DNA of 64,000 nt from PUPG01 sp041686485. GTDB taxonomy: Bacteria > Bacteroidota > Bacteroidia > Bacteroidales > UBA7960. Positions 35,438 to 43,716 of this stretch are shown one piece after another; position 1 is the first letter of the stretch, and each line of letters opens with the position of its first letter. Both the position numbers and the translations under genes were made by a program. The notes under the pieces were generated by a model. That model made no database searches. It was not told the origin of the DNA and was given only the letters and a program-made list of their open reading frames with translations. Where the stretch lies: contig JAWLDT010000002.1 in NCBI GenBank assembly GCA_041686485.1, forward strand, positions 24,272 to 88,271, given 5' to 3'.

Positions 35438-35842
35438 TTATTCGTTTGTATTTTTACTATCCACAAAGAGGGTGACATGATTGGAACGTTTCCTGATGCG
35501 GTGTGCACGTCCCTGCGGCGCAGGCCGTAAACGTTTCAGCATTCTTGCCCCGTCAACATGAATGGATTGTACATAGAGATTGCTGTCTTCAAGACGTACA
35601 CCCTCATTTTTATTCTGCCAGTTGGCAATGGCTGAAAGCAAAAGCTTTTCCACGCTCCTGGCGGCTTCTTTTTTGCTATATCTAAGGATAGCCAGAGCCC
35701 GGTTTACGTCCTCACCCCGTATCATGTCTGCTACCAGACGCATCTTTCTGGGTGAAGTAGGACAATTTTTCAACCTGGCGTAATACTGAGTCTTCTTTGC
35801 CTCCTTATATTGTTCAGCCCTGATATGTTTTCTTACTCCCAT
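35438..35842 (-). CDS. rplV: Ribosomal protein L22
   Basis: 134 residues. Its long hairpin lines the exit tunnel near the macrolide site: VQSIHVDGARMLKRLRPAPQGRAHRIRKR, here given in part as DGARMLKRLRPAPQGRA. N-terminal CPTSPRKMRLVADMIRGEDV is normal. No insertion or deletion in the hairpin is evident. Confidence 0.98.
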   Translation of the reverse strand: MGVRKHIRAEQYKEAKKTQYYARLKNCPTSPRKMRLVADMIRGEDVNRALAILRYSKKEAARSVEKLLLSAIANWQNKNEGVRLEDSNLYVQSIHVDGARMLKRLRPAPQGRAHRIRKRSNHVTLFVDSKNTNE

Positions 35843-35855
35843 TGCTACGATCTAT

Positions 35856-36134
35856 TTATTTTTTGCCTTTATCTTTTTTACCTGCGTGTCCGCGAAAGAT
35901 GCGGGTAGGTGCAAATTCTCCCAGCTTGTGTCCAACCATGTTCTCGGTAATGTAGACGGGGATGAATTTGTTGCCATTATGAACGGCAATTGTCAGCCCG
36001 ACAAACTCCGGAGAGATCATGGATGCGCGTGACCATGTTTTAATCACTGACTTTTTCTTGCTGGCGGCCATGGCCAACACCTTTTTTTCAAGCTTGTGAT
36101 GTATATAAGGTCCTTTTTTCAGTGAACGACTCAT
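35856..36134 (-). CDS. rpsS: Ribosomal protein S19
   Basis: 92 residues. Pairs with S13 in the 30S head. SRSLKKGPYIHHKLEKKV at the start, the signature MVGHKLGEFAPTRIFRGH near the end. Confidence 0.98.
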   Translation of the reverse strand: MSRSLKKGPYIHHKLEKKVLAMAASKKKSVIKTWSRASMISPEFVGLTIAVHNGNKFIPVYITENMVGHKLGEFAPTRIFRGHAGKKDKGKK

Positions 36135-36163
36135 ATCTGTAAATTTTTCCTGTTATATTCTGA

Positions 36164-36988
36164 TTATTTTTTCCTTTTCTCCAAAATGAGCCTGTTAGAA
36201 GCTTTTTTCTTATTGCGGGTTTTATACCCTTTCGCAGGCAATCCTTTACGGCTTCTGGGATGTCCGCCGGAAGCACGTCCTTCACCACCACCCATGGGAT
36301 GGTCGATCGGGTTCATTACAACAGGACGTGTACGCGGGCGGCGACCCAGCCAACGACGTCGGCCTGCCTTACCTGACATTTCATGCATTTTGTCAGGATT
36401 GGAAACCGTGCCAATGGTGGCTTTACAGGTGGCAAGCACCATGCGAACCTCACCGGAGGGCATTTTTAAGGTGGCATATTTCCCTTCGCGGGAAATAAGC
36501 TGGGCATAACCTCCGGCACTGCGGGCCATTTTGCCACCCTGCCCGGGACGAAGCTCAATATTATGGACTACCGTACCCAACGGTATGTTTTTCAAAAACA
36601 GCGCATTACCAACCTCAGGCAATGCCTTCTCACCCGACATCACTGTCTGTCCAACTTGTATCCCGTTCGGCGCTATCATATACCGTTTCTCACCATCTGC
36701 ATAAAACAAAAGGGCGATGCGGGCAGACCGGTTTGGATCATACTCAATGGACTTAACCGTAGCAGGTATTGCATCTTTATCACGTTTAAAGTCTATACAA
36801 CGATACCTGCGTTTATGACCACCGCCTACATGGCGCGTCGTCATTTTGCCCCAGCTGTTCCTGCCGCCCGTTTTATGTTTCCCGGATACCAAACTCTTCT
36901 CCGGTTTGGCGACAGTTAAATCATCAAACGCGCTTATCATTTTATTGCGCTGACCGGGTGTCGTGGGTTTGAATTTTTTTAAAGCCAT
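36164..36988 (-). CDS. rplB: Ribosomal protein L2
   Basis: 274 residues. Needed for subunit joining and peptidyl transfer. Carries GGHKRRYRCIDFKRDKD, the PGQGGKMARSAGGYAQL loop and the C-terminal signature PMGGGEGRASGGHP with the conserved His near the peptidyl-transferase centre. Six bases after rplW. Confidence 0.98.
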   Translation of the reverse strand: MALKKFKPTTPGQRNKMISAFDDLTVAKPEKSLVSGKHKTGGRNSWGKMTTRHVGGGHKRRYRCIDFKRDKDAIPATVKSIEYDPNRSARIALLFYADGEKRYMIAPNGIQVGQTVMSGEKALPEVGNALFLKNIPLGTVVHNIELRPGQGGKMARSAGGYAQLISREGKYATLKMPSGEVRMVLATCKATIGTVSNPDKMHEMSGKAGRRRWLGRRPRTRPVVMNPIDHPMGGGEGRASGGHPRSRKGLPAKGYKTRNKKKASNRLILEKRKK

Positions 36989-36994
36989 GAATCC

Positions 36995-37288
36995 TTATAT
37001 ATTGCTGTAAAAATCAATTGTTTCGCCTTCGTTTAATGTCACGATGGCCTTTTTAAAAGAACTTTTCCGGCCGGTCTGAATCCCGGTACGGGTATAGCGG
37101 GTTTGACGCTTACCCAAAAATACCATGGTATTTACCGACTCAACTTCTACACCGTACATCTCCTCAACAGCATGTCTGATCTGAGACTTGGTGGCTTTCT
37201 TGTTTACGATGAAACCATAACGGTTTGGAAACTTTTCGGTTACCGCCGTCATCTTCTCGGTTATTAGTGGTTTAATTAAAACTTCCAT
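36995..37288 (-). CDS. rplW: Ribosomal protein L23
   Basis: 97 residues. Tunnel-exit protein that docks trigger factor and SRP. IKPLITEKMTAVTEKFPNRY and VESVNTMVFLGKRQTRYTRT are typical. The docking site for trigger factor lies in the N-terminal globular part. Confidence 0.97.
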   Translation of the reverse strand: MEVLIKPLITEKMTAVTEKFPNRYGFIVNKKATKSQIRHAVEEMYGVEVESVNTMVFLGKRQTRYTRTGIQTGRKSSFKKAIVTLNEGETIDFYSNI

Positions 37289-37327
37289 GTCCTTATATAT
37301 TTACCGGGTTAACAAACATAAAACCCT

Positions 37328-37969
37328 TTATACATCCTTAGATTTAAGTAAATTATTTTCCAGCTCTTTTATGGCGCTTTCCATAACCAATATCCGGTCG
37401 GCCCGCAGTATGGTATAAGTGCTTAACTGCGTTGCCTGCATAACCTGGGTATTGGGTATATTCCTGGAAGACAGCTGCAGCATGCGGTCCGGTCCGGGCA
37501 TAACAAGCAAAGATTTTTTACCGTCCAGATCAAACTTTTGCAATATCTCGTTGTACTTCCTGGTTTTTGGCTCTTCCAATGAGAAGTCCTCCACAACAAC
37601 CAGTTTGTCATCTTTTTGCTTATACGTCAAGGCCGATTTCCTGGCCAGCGTTTTAACTTTTTTATTGACTTTAAAAGAGTAATCCCTTGGTTTGGGCCCG
37701 AATATGGTACCTCCTCCACGTAACAGCGGATTTTTGATATCGCCAATACGGGCGGCTCCGGTACCTTTCTGGCGGCGAAGCTTGGCTGTACTGCCTTTTA
37801 CTTCACCACGCTCTTTGGTTTTGTGTGTCCCCTGACGACGGTTCGCCAGATGCTGTTTTACATCCAGGTAGATAGCATGATCGCTCGGGGAAATACCAAA
37901 TATCCCTTCATCCAGGTCAATGGTCTTTGACGTCTTGCTTCCATCTATATTATAAACTGCTAGCTCCAT
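37328..37969 (-). CDS. rplD: Ribosomal protein L4
   Basis: 213 residues. Its extended loop reaches the tunnel constriction: KERGEVKGSTAKLRRQKGTG, then RGGGTIFGPKPRDYSFKVNK. Its start lies inside the end of rplC (ten-base overlap), so the two are coupled. In some bacteria L4 represses the S10 operon; no leader of that type was recognised. Confidence 0.98.
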   Translation of the reverse strand: MELAVYNIDGSKTSKTIDLDEGIFGISPSDHAIYLDVKQHLANRRQGTHKTKERGEVKGSTAKLRRQKGTGAARIGDIKNPLLRGGGTIFGPKPRDYSFKVNKKVKTLARKSALTYKQKDDKLVVVEDFSLEEPKTRKYNEILQKFDLDGKKSLLVMPGPDRMLQLSSRNIPNTQVMQATQLSTYTILRADRILVMESAIKELENNLLKSKDV

Positions 37970-38589
37970 CTCTCAATAATTAAATATGATCCATTTGGCC
38001 CTGGTACAGAGCCTTTTACAACAACAATATTATTTTCGGGGATCAGTTTCATGATCTGAAGGTTGATCATTTTTACCCGATTACCGCCGGTACGTCCGGC
38101 CATACGCATTCCTTTAAAAACACGGGAGGGCCAGGATGAAGCACCCAGTGAACCAGGAGCCCTGAGGCGGTCCTGCTGGCCGTGAGTCTTTTGACCAACA
38201 CCGGAAAACCCATGACGTTTCACAACACCCTGAAAACCTTTTCCTTTACTGGTACCTACCACATCAATATATTCACCTTCAATGAAAATATCAACCTTGA
38301 CCTCATCACCAAATTGCTTCTCGTGCCCTTCTTCAAAACGGGTGAACTCCCTGATGATTTTCTTGGGAGTGGTTTTCGCCTTGGCAAAATGACCACGTAA
38401 AGGCTTGGAGGTCAATTTTTCACGCTGATCTTCATATGCCAACTGGATGGCATTGTACCCATCACTTTCCTTTGTCTTAATCTGCGTAACAACACATGGA
38501 CCAGCTTCTATCACCGTGCATGGGACATTCTTCCCAGAGGCATCAAATATGCTGGTCATACCAATTTTTTTACCTATAATTCCTGACAT
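37960..38589 (-). CDS. rplC: Ribosomal protein L3
   Basis: 209 residues. Early assembly protein close to the peptidyl-transferase centre. Signature GKGFQGVVKRHGFSGVGQKTHG, then LRAPGSLGASSWPSRVFKGM, which contains the Gln/Trp finger. The 48-base gap to rpsJ shows no promoter. Confidence 0.98.
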   Translation of the reverse strand: MSGIIGKKIGMTSIFDASGKNVPCTVIEAGPCVVTQIKTKESDGYNAIQLAYEDQREKLTSKPLRGHFAKAKTTPKKIIREFTRFEEGHEKQFGDEVKVDIFIEGEYIDVVGTSKGKGFQGVVKRHGFSGVGQKTHGQQDRLRAPGSLGASSWPSRVFKGMRMAGRTGGNRVKMINLQIMKLIPENNIVVVKGSVPGPNGSYLIIERWS

Positions 38590-38637
38590 CGCTTGTCGTT
38601 TTAAACTTTACGCAATAGTAAATTACTCACTTCTTCT

Positions 38638-38943
38638 TTAGACTTTGATCTCAACTTCAACACCACTTGGCAACTCCAGTTTCATTAGGGCATCCACCGT
38701 CTTGGAAGAAGTTGAATAAATATCCAGCAAACGTTTGTAAGAACTCAGCTGGAACTGTTCCCTGGCCTTTTTGTTCACAAAAGGAGACCGCAATACGGTA
38801 AACTTCTTCTTGTTCGTCGGCAATGGTATTGGCCCATTTACAACCGCTCCTGTGGTCTTTACTGTCTTTACGATTTTTTCGGCAGATTTATCTACCAGAT
38901 TGTAATCGTAGGATTTTAATTTTATTCGAATTTTGTGACTCAC
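38638..38943 (-). CDS. rpsJ: Ribosomal protein S10 (NusE)
   Basis: 101 residues. Part of the 30S head and, with NusB, of antitermination complexes. KIRIKLKSYDYNLVDKSAEKI and VNGPIPLPTNKKKFTVLRSP are the signatures. It directly follows fusA, joining the str and S10 groups with no tuf between. Confidence 0.98.
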   Translation of the reverse strand: MSHKIRIKLKSYDYNLVDKSAEKIVKTVKTTGAVVNGPIPLPTNKKKFTVLRSPFVNKKAREQFQLSSYKRLLDIYSTSSKTVDALMKLELPSGVEVEIKV

Positions 38944-38968
38944 GGTTTATTCTTTTTTATTGACAAAA

Positions 38969-41068
38969 TTACGATTTAACGCCATATAGTTTTTCAATAA
39001 CCTCATCTGCAATATCTCGTGGAACTTCCTGAAATTCTGAAAATTCCATTGTCGACATGGCACGGCCGCTGGTGAGCGTACGTAATGAGGTTACATAACC
39101 AAACATTTCCGCCAATGGTACCTGCGCATTCACCACCTGCAGGTTAGCCCTTGAGCCGATATCATTCAGATGTCCCCTGCGGCGATTAATATCACCAACC
39201 ACATCCCCCAGGTATTCTTCAGGGGTAACCACTTCGAGCTGCATTACTGGTTCAAGCAATACAGACTTTGCTTTTTTACATGCATTTTTGTAGGCGATCT
39301 TGGCAGCCAGCTCAAAGGAGAGGGCATCAGAGTCAACACTGTGATATGATCCATCCAGCAGCCTGACCTTTAAGTTATCCAGCGGATAGCCTGCCAAAAC
39401 CCCATTTTGCATGGCATTCTTAAACCCTTTCTCTATGGCCGGTATAAATTCTTTGGGGATATTGCCGCCTTTCACTTGATCGATAAACTGAAGTCCGGAG
39501 ACACCTTCATCCGCCGGACCAACCTCGACTTCCAAATCGGCAAATTTTCCTTTACCGCCAGTCTGTTTCTTGTAAACCTCACGATGCTTAACCGTAGTGG
39601 TAATGGCTTCTTTATAGGCAACCTGAGGAGCTCCCTGGTTGGCAGCCACTTTAAACTCACGCTGCAGTCTGTCAAGGAGTATATCTAAATGCAACTCACC
39701 CATTCCGCTGATAATGGTCTGGCCACTATCGGGGTCAGTCTGTACTATAAAAGTCGGATCCTCCTCAGAAAGCTTGGTCAGGGCAACATTCAGTTTATCC
39801 AGGTCTGCCTGGGTCTTGGGTTCAATAGCAACACTGACCACAGGCTCCGGGAAATTCATGGATTCAAGCAGGATCGGGTGCTTTTCATCACAGAGTGAAT
39901 CACCGGTGTGTATATTTTTAAAGCCAACAGCTGCTCCAATATCTCCCGCTTCTATCTTTTCGATCGGATTTTGTTTGTTGGCATGCATTTGCAGGATACG
40001 TGATATGCGTTCCTTCTTTTTTGTTGAGGCATTCCATACGTAGGAACCGGCATTGAGTGAGCCACTATATACACGGAAGAAGCAAAGCCGACCAACATAG
40101 GGGTCTGTGGCAATTTTAAAAGCCAGGGCAGCAAACGGCTCTCTGGCATCAGCCTTGCGCGTCTCAACAGCTTCAGTCTTTGGATTCAACCCTTCAATGG
40201 CTTCCACATCCATCGGGGAAGGCAAAAACTTTACGACGGCATCCAGCAATGCCTGTATTCCTTTATTTTTAAATGCTGATCCGCAGAGGACAGGCGTTAT
40301 CCTGCGATCGATCGTGGCTTTACGAATAATGGAGATCATCTCCGTTTCGGAGATTGAATCCGGGTCTTCAAAAAACTTCTCAAGGAGCTGTTCACTTTCC
40401 TCTGCGCAACCTTCTACCAGGCTGGCCCGGTACCTTGTAACGGTATCCTTCAGATCATCCGGTATAGGCACTTCAATAAATTTTGCTCCAAGGCTCTGGT
40501 CTTCCCATACAAAGGCTTTATTGGTAATAAGGTCAACAACGCCTTTAAATTCATCCTCGTAACCAATGGGTACTTGCAGTGGAACCGCATTCATTCCGAG
40601 GCGTTCCCTGATCTTATCCACCACACCAAAAAAATCTGCCCCGGCACGGTCCATCTTATTGATGAAACTAATACGGGGCACACCATATTTATCGGCCTGG
40701 CGCCAGACTGTTTCTGACTGTGGCTCAACACCTCCGACAGCACAAAACAGGGCAATTGCACCATCGAGCACACGCAGGCTTCTTTCAACCTCAACGGTAA
40801 AATCCACGTGCCCGGGGGTGTCGATGATATTTACTTTATAATCAGTATCCTGATAATTCCAGTACGTTGTAGTGGCAGCAGAGGTTATGGTTATACCACG
40901 CTCCTGCTCCTGCACCATCCAATCCATGGTTGCGGAGCCATCATGGGTCTCACCCAAACGGTGTTTAATACCGGTATAAAACAATATCCGCTCAGTAGCG
41001 GTTGTTTTACCGGCATCAATGTGCGCCATGATACCTATATTGCGTGTATGTGTTAAATCTCTTGCCAT
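38969..41068 (-). CDS. fusA: Elongation factor G
   Basis: 699 residues, full length. GTPase that drives translocation. G motifs in order: AHIDAGKTT (G1), the switch II DTPGHVDFT, NKMD (G4). The domain IV tip region GGNIPKEFIPAIEKGF and domain V YLGDVVGDINRRRGHL are normal. Its place in the str operon marks it as the main EF-G rather than a paralogue. Confidence 0.98.
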   Translation of the reverse strand: MARDLTHTRNIGIMAHIDAGKTTATERILFYTGIKHRLGETHDGSATMDWMVQEQERGITITSAATTTYWNYQDTDYKVNIIDTPGHVDFTVEVERSLRVLDGAIALFCAVGGVEPQSETVWRQADKYGVPRISFINKMDRAGADFFGVVDKIRERLGMNAVPLQVPIGYEDEFKGVVDLITNKAFVWEDQSLGAKFIEVPIPDDLKDTVTRYRASLVEGCAEESEQLLEKFFEDPDSISETEMISIIRKATIDRRITPVLCGSAFKNKGIQALLDAVVKFLPSPMDVEAIEGLNPKTEAVETRKADAREPFAALAFKIATDPYVGRLCFFRVYSGSLNAGSYVWNASTKKKERISRILQMHANKQNPIEKIEAGDIGAAVGFKNIHTGDSLCDEKHPILLESMNFPEPVVSVAIEPKTQADLDKLNVALTKLSEEDPTFIVQTDPDSGQTIISGMGELHLDILLDRLQREFKVAANQGAPQVAYKEAITTTVKHREVYKKQTGGKGKFADLEVEVGPADEGVSGLQFIDQVKGGNIPKEFIPAIEKGFKNAMQNGVLAGYPLDNLKVRLLDGSYHSVDSDALSFELAAKIAYKNACKKAKSVLLEPVMQLEVVTPEEYLGDVVGDINRRRGHLNDIGSRANLQVVNAQVPLAEMFGYVTSLRTLTSGRAMSTMEFSEFQEVPRDIADEVIEKLYGVKS

Positions 41069-41093
41069 TTATGTTAAAAACGATTTCGCTTTT

Positions 41094-41561
41094 TTAAAAC
41101 CTGAAGTGGGAGAAGGCTTTGTTGGCATCGGCCATCCGATGCGTATCTTCCTTACGTTTGAAGGCGGCACCTTCTTCCTTGCTGGCAGCAATAATTTCAC
41201 CGGCCAGCTTGGCGGCCATACCCTTCTCATTACGCTTGCGGGCGAATTTGATCAGGTTTTTGATACCAACGGATATTTTTCTGTCCGGACGTATTTCTGC
41301 CGGAATCTGAAAGGTGGCACCACCAATACGGCGGCTGCGAACCTCAACGGCAGGAGTTACATTAGCCAACGCTTTTTTAAAGAGTTCCAGGCCATCTTCA
41401 TTTGTTTTTTCAGAAACAATATCAATGGCATCATAAAAAATGTTGTATGCCAGATTTTTCTTCCCCCGCAACATCATATTGTTCACAAAACGGGTCACCA
41501 GTGTGTCATTAAACCTGGGGTCCGGAAGCAGGATGCGCTTTTTGGGTTTTGTTTTTCTCAT
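41094..41561 (-). CDS. rpsG: Ribosomal protein S7
   Basis: 155 residues. Nucleates the 30S head and touches E-site tRNA. Signature DPRFNDTLVTRFVNNMMLRG, then VEVRSRRIGGATFQIPAEIR. Starts 32 bases after rpsL. Confidence 0.98.
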   Translation of the reverse strand: MRKTKPKKRILLPDPRFNDTLVTRFVNNMMLRGKKNLAYNIFYDAIDIVSEKTNEDGLELFKKALANVTPAVEVRSRRIGGATFQIPAEIRPDRKISVGIKNLIKFARKRNEKGMAAKLAGEIIAASKEEGAAFKRKEDTHRMADANKAFSHFRF

Positions 41562-41593
41562 GGGTCCTGTTAAATTTTATCTGCTGGATCAAA

Positions 41594-41974
41594 CTATTTT
41601 TTTGCCTTTGGCCTCTTGGTTCCATATTTGGACCGGCGCTGATTTCGTCCTTCAACACCGCTCGTGTCAAGGGCACCCCTTACAATATGATACCTTACAC
41701 CAGGCAGGTCCTTCACCCTGCCACCACGCAACAATACAATGGAGTGCTCCTGAAGGTTATGTCCCTCGCCGGGAATATAGGCATTCACTTCACGCCCATT
41801 GGTCAATCTGACCCTGGCAACCTTACGCATGGCAGAATTAGGTTTTTTGGGCGTTGTGGTATAAACACGAACACAAACCCCCCTGCGCTGCGGACAAGAC
41901 TCCAATGCTGGTGAATCACTCTTATAGGTTACTTGCCGGCGTCCCTTTCGAACCAATTGCTGAATTGTTGGCAT
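41594..41974 (-). CDS. rpsL: Ribosomal protein S12
   Basis: 126 residues. Decoding-centre protein. TTTPKKPNSAMRKVARVRL keeps both lysines (K43, K44) and RVKDLPGVRYH keeps its Lys, the residues changed in streptomycin-resistant mutants, so this is a wild-type allele. First gene of the long block; about 80 bases of leader separate it from the nearest promoter box. Confidence 0.98.
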   Translation of the reverse strand: MPTIQQLVRKGRRQVTYKSDSPALESCPQRRGVCVRVYTTTPKKPNSAMRKVARVRLTNGREVNAYIPGEGHNLQEHSIVLLRGGRVKDLPGVRYHIVRGALDTSGVEGRNQRRSKYGTKRPKAKK

Positions 41975-42060
41975 ACGATTATTTTATAATGATTAATAAA
42001 AAATTGCGTTTCTGCTGTTTTAATACTTTAAAATCAACCCTTTCCGTTTTTTTGGGAGTG

Positions 42061-42090
42061 CAAAGGTAGAAGTTATTTTTTGAAAACCAA
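42061..42090 (-). promoter_or_regulatory. Proximal promoter of the ribosomal block
   Basis: On the minus strand TACCTTTG (42068-42061) with TTGG at the -33 position (42090-42087), 18 bases apart. Transcription would begin near 42054 and give an 80-base leader before rpsL. Confidence 0.7.
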
Positions 42091-42169
42091 TATGGTTTGG
42101 CAAATATTTTATCTTTTCACCCAAATCTTCTTGTATCGGAAGTTGCCGCTACCCCCTTTTTGAAGGGCA

Positions 42170-42177
42170 CAAAGATA
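42170..42177 (-). promoter_or_regulatory. Distal promoter box of the ribosomal block
   Basis: TATCTTTG on the minus strand, exact TAnnTTTG, about 110 bases upstream of the proximal promoter. An AT-rich tract precedes it. The two boxes suggest dual promoters for the operon. Confidence 0.5.
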
Positions 42178-42220
42178 GGAAAATTTTTATAAAATTTAAG
42201 AAAATTTCCATCCCAAACCA

Positions 42221-42266
42221 TAAATAATAAAAACTGCCGCCACATGCAGGAAGTTGGCGACAGTTT
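42221..42266 (-). terminator. Terminator of the S9 hydrolase gene
   Basis: AAACTGcCGCCA / TGGCGaCAGTTT, eleven pairs with one mismatch and a 12-base loop (42231-42266), followed on the minus strand by TTTTTATTATTT. It lies 18 bases after the hydrolase stop codon and shields the ribosomal promoters from read-through. Confidence 0.8.
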
Positions 42267-42283
42267 ATATAAACAGCCAGTGA

Positions 42284-43381
42284 CTAGAACCTGTAAGCCG
42301 CTTTTTCCATATCTTCAAGCTCATCAAACGGCCTGGGTGGATTCAGGTACTGCCCCAAAAATTCATATATTTTGAAACGTATTTCCCGTCCGCGACGGTG
42401 ATCCATACGGTCAAAAGAATGTCCGCCGGGAATCTCTTCATATATACGATATTCAAAATCTTTGTCATTTGCCTTAAGGGTGTTGATCAGGTTCTCAACC
42501 TCCAGCACATGCACATCTTCATCGATGGTATTGGTATGAATGAGCAAGGGGACATCCAGTTTGTGGGCATGAAATACCGGAGACCGCCGGCGGTACTCAT
42601 CCATATCCTCATGAACCCCTTTGCCGATATGGTGGTCAGCAGCAAACCAGTCATTTTCATAGGCCGGCCTTTTATAACCCATCCGGGCTATCAGGTCACT
42701 TACCGGAACGCCGGCAAAAACAGCCTCAAAATCACCCGGGTTCTCAAAAGCGTTCATAAGAGAGATCATCCCGCCATGACTCCATCCTATCATACCAACC
42801 CGGTCAGAATCTACCATATCATAATTCTCCAGCATCAACTCCATACTTTTATACACATCTTCATTCTCCAGTCCACCATAATCAATCAATTGGTGATGAC
42901 CCTTCCCATAACCCGTGCTGCCGCGATATTCAGGTGCCACCACAATATATTGCTGTGCCATCAACTCACGGATAATATGTGTATAATACGTGTTGAAGTC
43001 ACCATGCACGCCACCATGCGGGAATACAAGCAAAGGATACTCCCCTGAAGGGTCTATGTCTTTGGGAATAAAGACATAAGTCCAGAATTTAATAGGGTTT
43101 TTCCCACGAAGGGTAGTAGCCTCAGCGGCATCCCGGGGCCGCGCACCGGCCATAAAAAGCTTGTCAATATAGGCAACATCACCCACCACTTTATGCCACA
43201 TCACATCATCAATCGCCTTTTCCAGCACATCAAACCGATAGCTGAGATCTTTTATCTCTTCCATCATTGCTTCCTGGTTCTGAAGAATTTGTTCTTCCGG
43301 AAACTGTGCTTTTACATTGCCACCTGTAAGCAGAAGCGCACAAACAAGTAACATGAATGAAAAACGGGTAAAATAATCCAT
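42284..43381 (-). CDS. Secreted S9-family alpha/beta hydrolase (prolyl-oligopeptidase-like)
   Basis: 365 residues with a signal peptide (about 1-25, ending NVKA). The C-terminal alpha/beta-hydrolase domain has FPHGGVHGDF (oxyanion area), YRGSTGYGKG, and the nucleophile elbow GWSHGG with S201. IHTNTIDEDVH likely carries the acid Asp, and GGHSFD the catalytic His. The usual beta-propeller of full prolyl oligopeptidases is missing; instead there is a short helical N-terminal region. It is likely a periplasmic peptidase or esterase. Own promoter box at 43427-43434 and terminator at 42221-42266, so it is a single-gene unit. Confidence 0.88.
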   Translation of the reverse strand: MDYFTRFSFMLLVCALLLTGGNVKAQFPEEQILQNQEAMMEEIKDLSYRFDVLEKAIDDVMWHKVVGDVAYIDKLFMAGARPRDAAEATTLRGKNPIKFWTYVFIPKDIDPSGEYPLLVFPHGGVHGDFNTYYTHIIRELMAQQYIVVAPEYRGSTGYGKGHHQLIDYGGLENEDVYKSMELMLENYDMVDSDRVGMIGWSHGGMISLMNAFENPGDFEAVFAGVPVSDLIARMGYKRPAYENDWFAADHHIGKGVHEDMDEYRRRSPVFHAHKLDVPLLIHTNTIDEDVHVLEVENLINTLKANDKDFEYRIYEEIPGGHSFDRMDHRRGREIRFKIYEFLGQYLNPPRPFDELEDMEKAAYRF

Positions 43382-43426
43382 AGGACAACATGTTTTATTG
43401 GTTCATACCATTATGATTTTATGCAT

Positions 43427-43434
43427 CAAAAATA
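43427..43434 (-). promoter_or_regulatory. -7 box for the S9 hydrolase
   Basis: TATTTTTG on the minus strand, exact TAnnTTTG, 46 bases before the start codon, with a T-rich segment near -33. Confidence 0.5.
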
Positions 43435-43663
43435 TGAAATCGACCGGAATATAAAAAGAATCAAAATGTGTTGCCGGATCCTAACTGATGCATAACCAAC
43501 TTTGACCATGGCTTTGGCACTAAATTATCGTAAAAAACACATTAAACAGGTACATTGAACCCTCTGAGAAGGCCAATCCAACATGAACCCTTCCCCAATA
43601 GCATCTCAAATGCTAACCATGTGATCCGTGTTGGAATGGGATATATCCGGCGGACAATTTTGC

Positions 43664-43671
43664 TATCTTTG
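43664..43671 (+). promoter_or_regulatory. -7 box for the UvrD/PcrA gene
   Basis: TATCTTTG, exact TAnnTTTG, 45 bases before the ATG at 43717. No clear -33 partner. Confidence 0.5.
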
Positions 43672-43716
43672 CAATTCTAAAAAGCACTCAAGCTGTTATA
43701 ACGATATACCAAATCT

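Larger units (their letters stand above)
43382..43716. other. Intergenic region between hydrolase and helicase
   Basis: 335 bases between two divergent genes. It contains the hydrolase promoter box (43427-43434, minus) and the helicase box (43664-43671, plus). The 230 bases between show no gene or clear structure. Confidence 0.6.
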
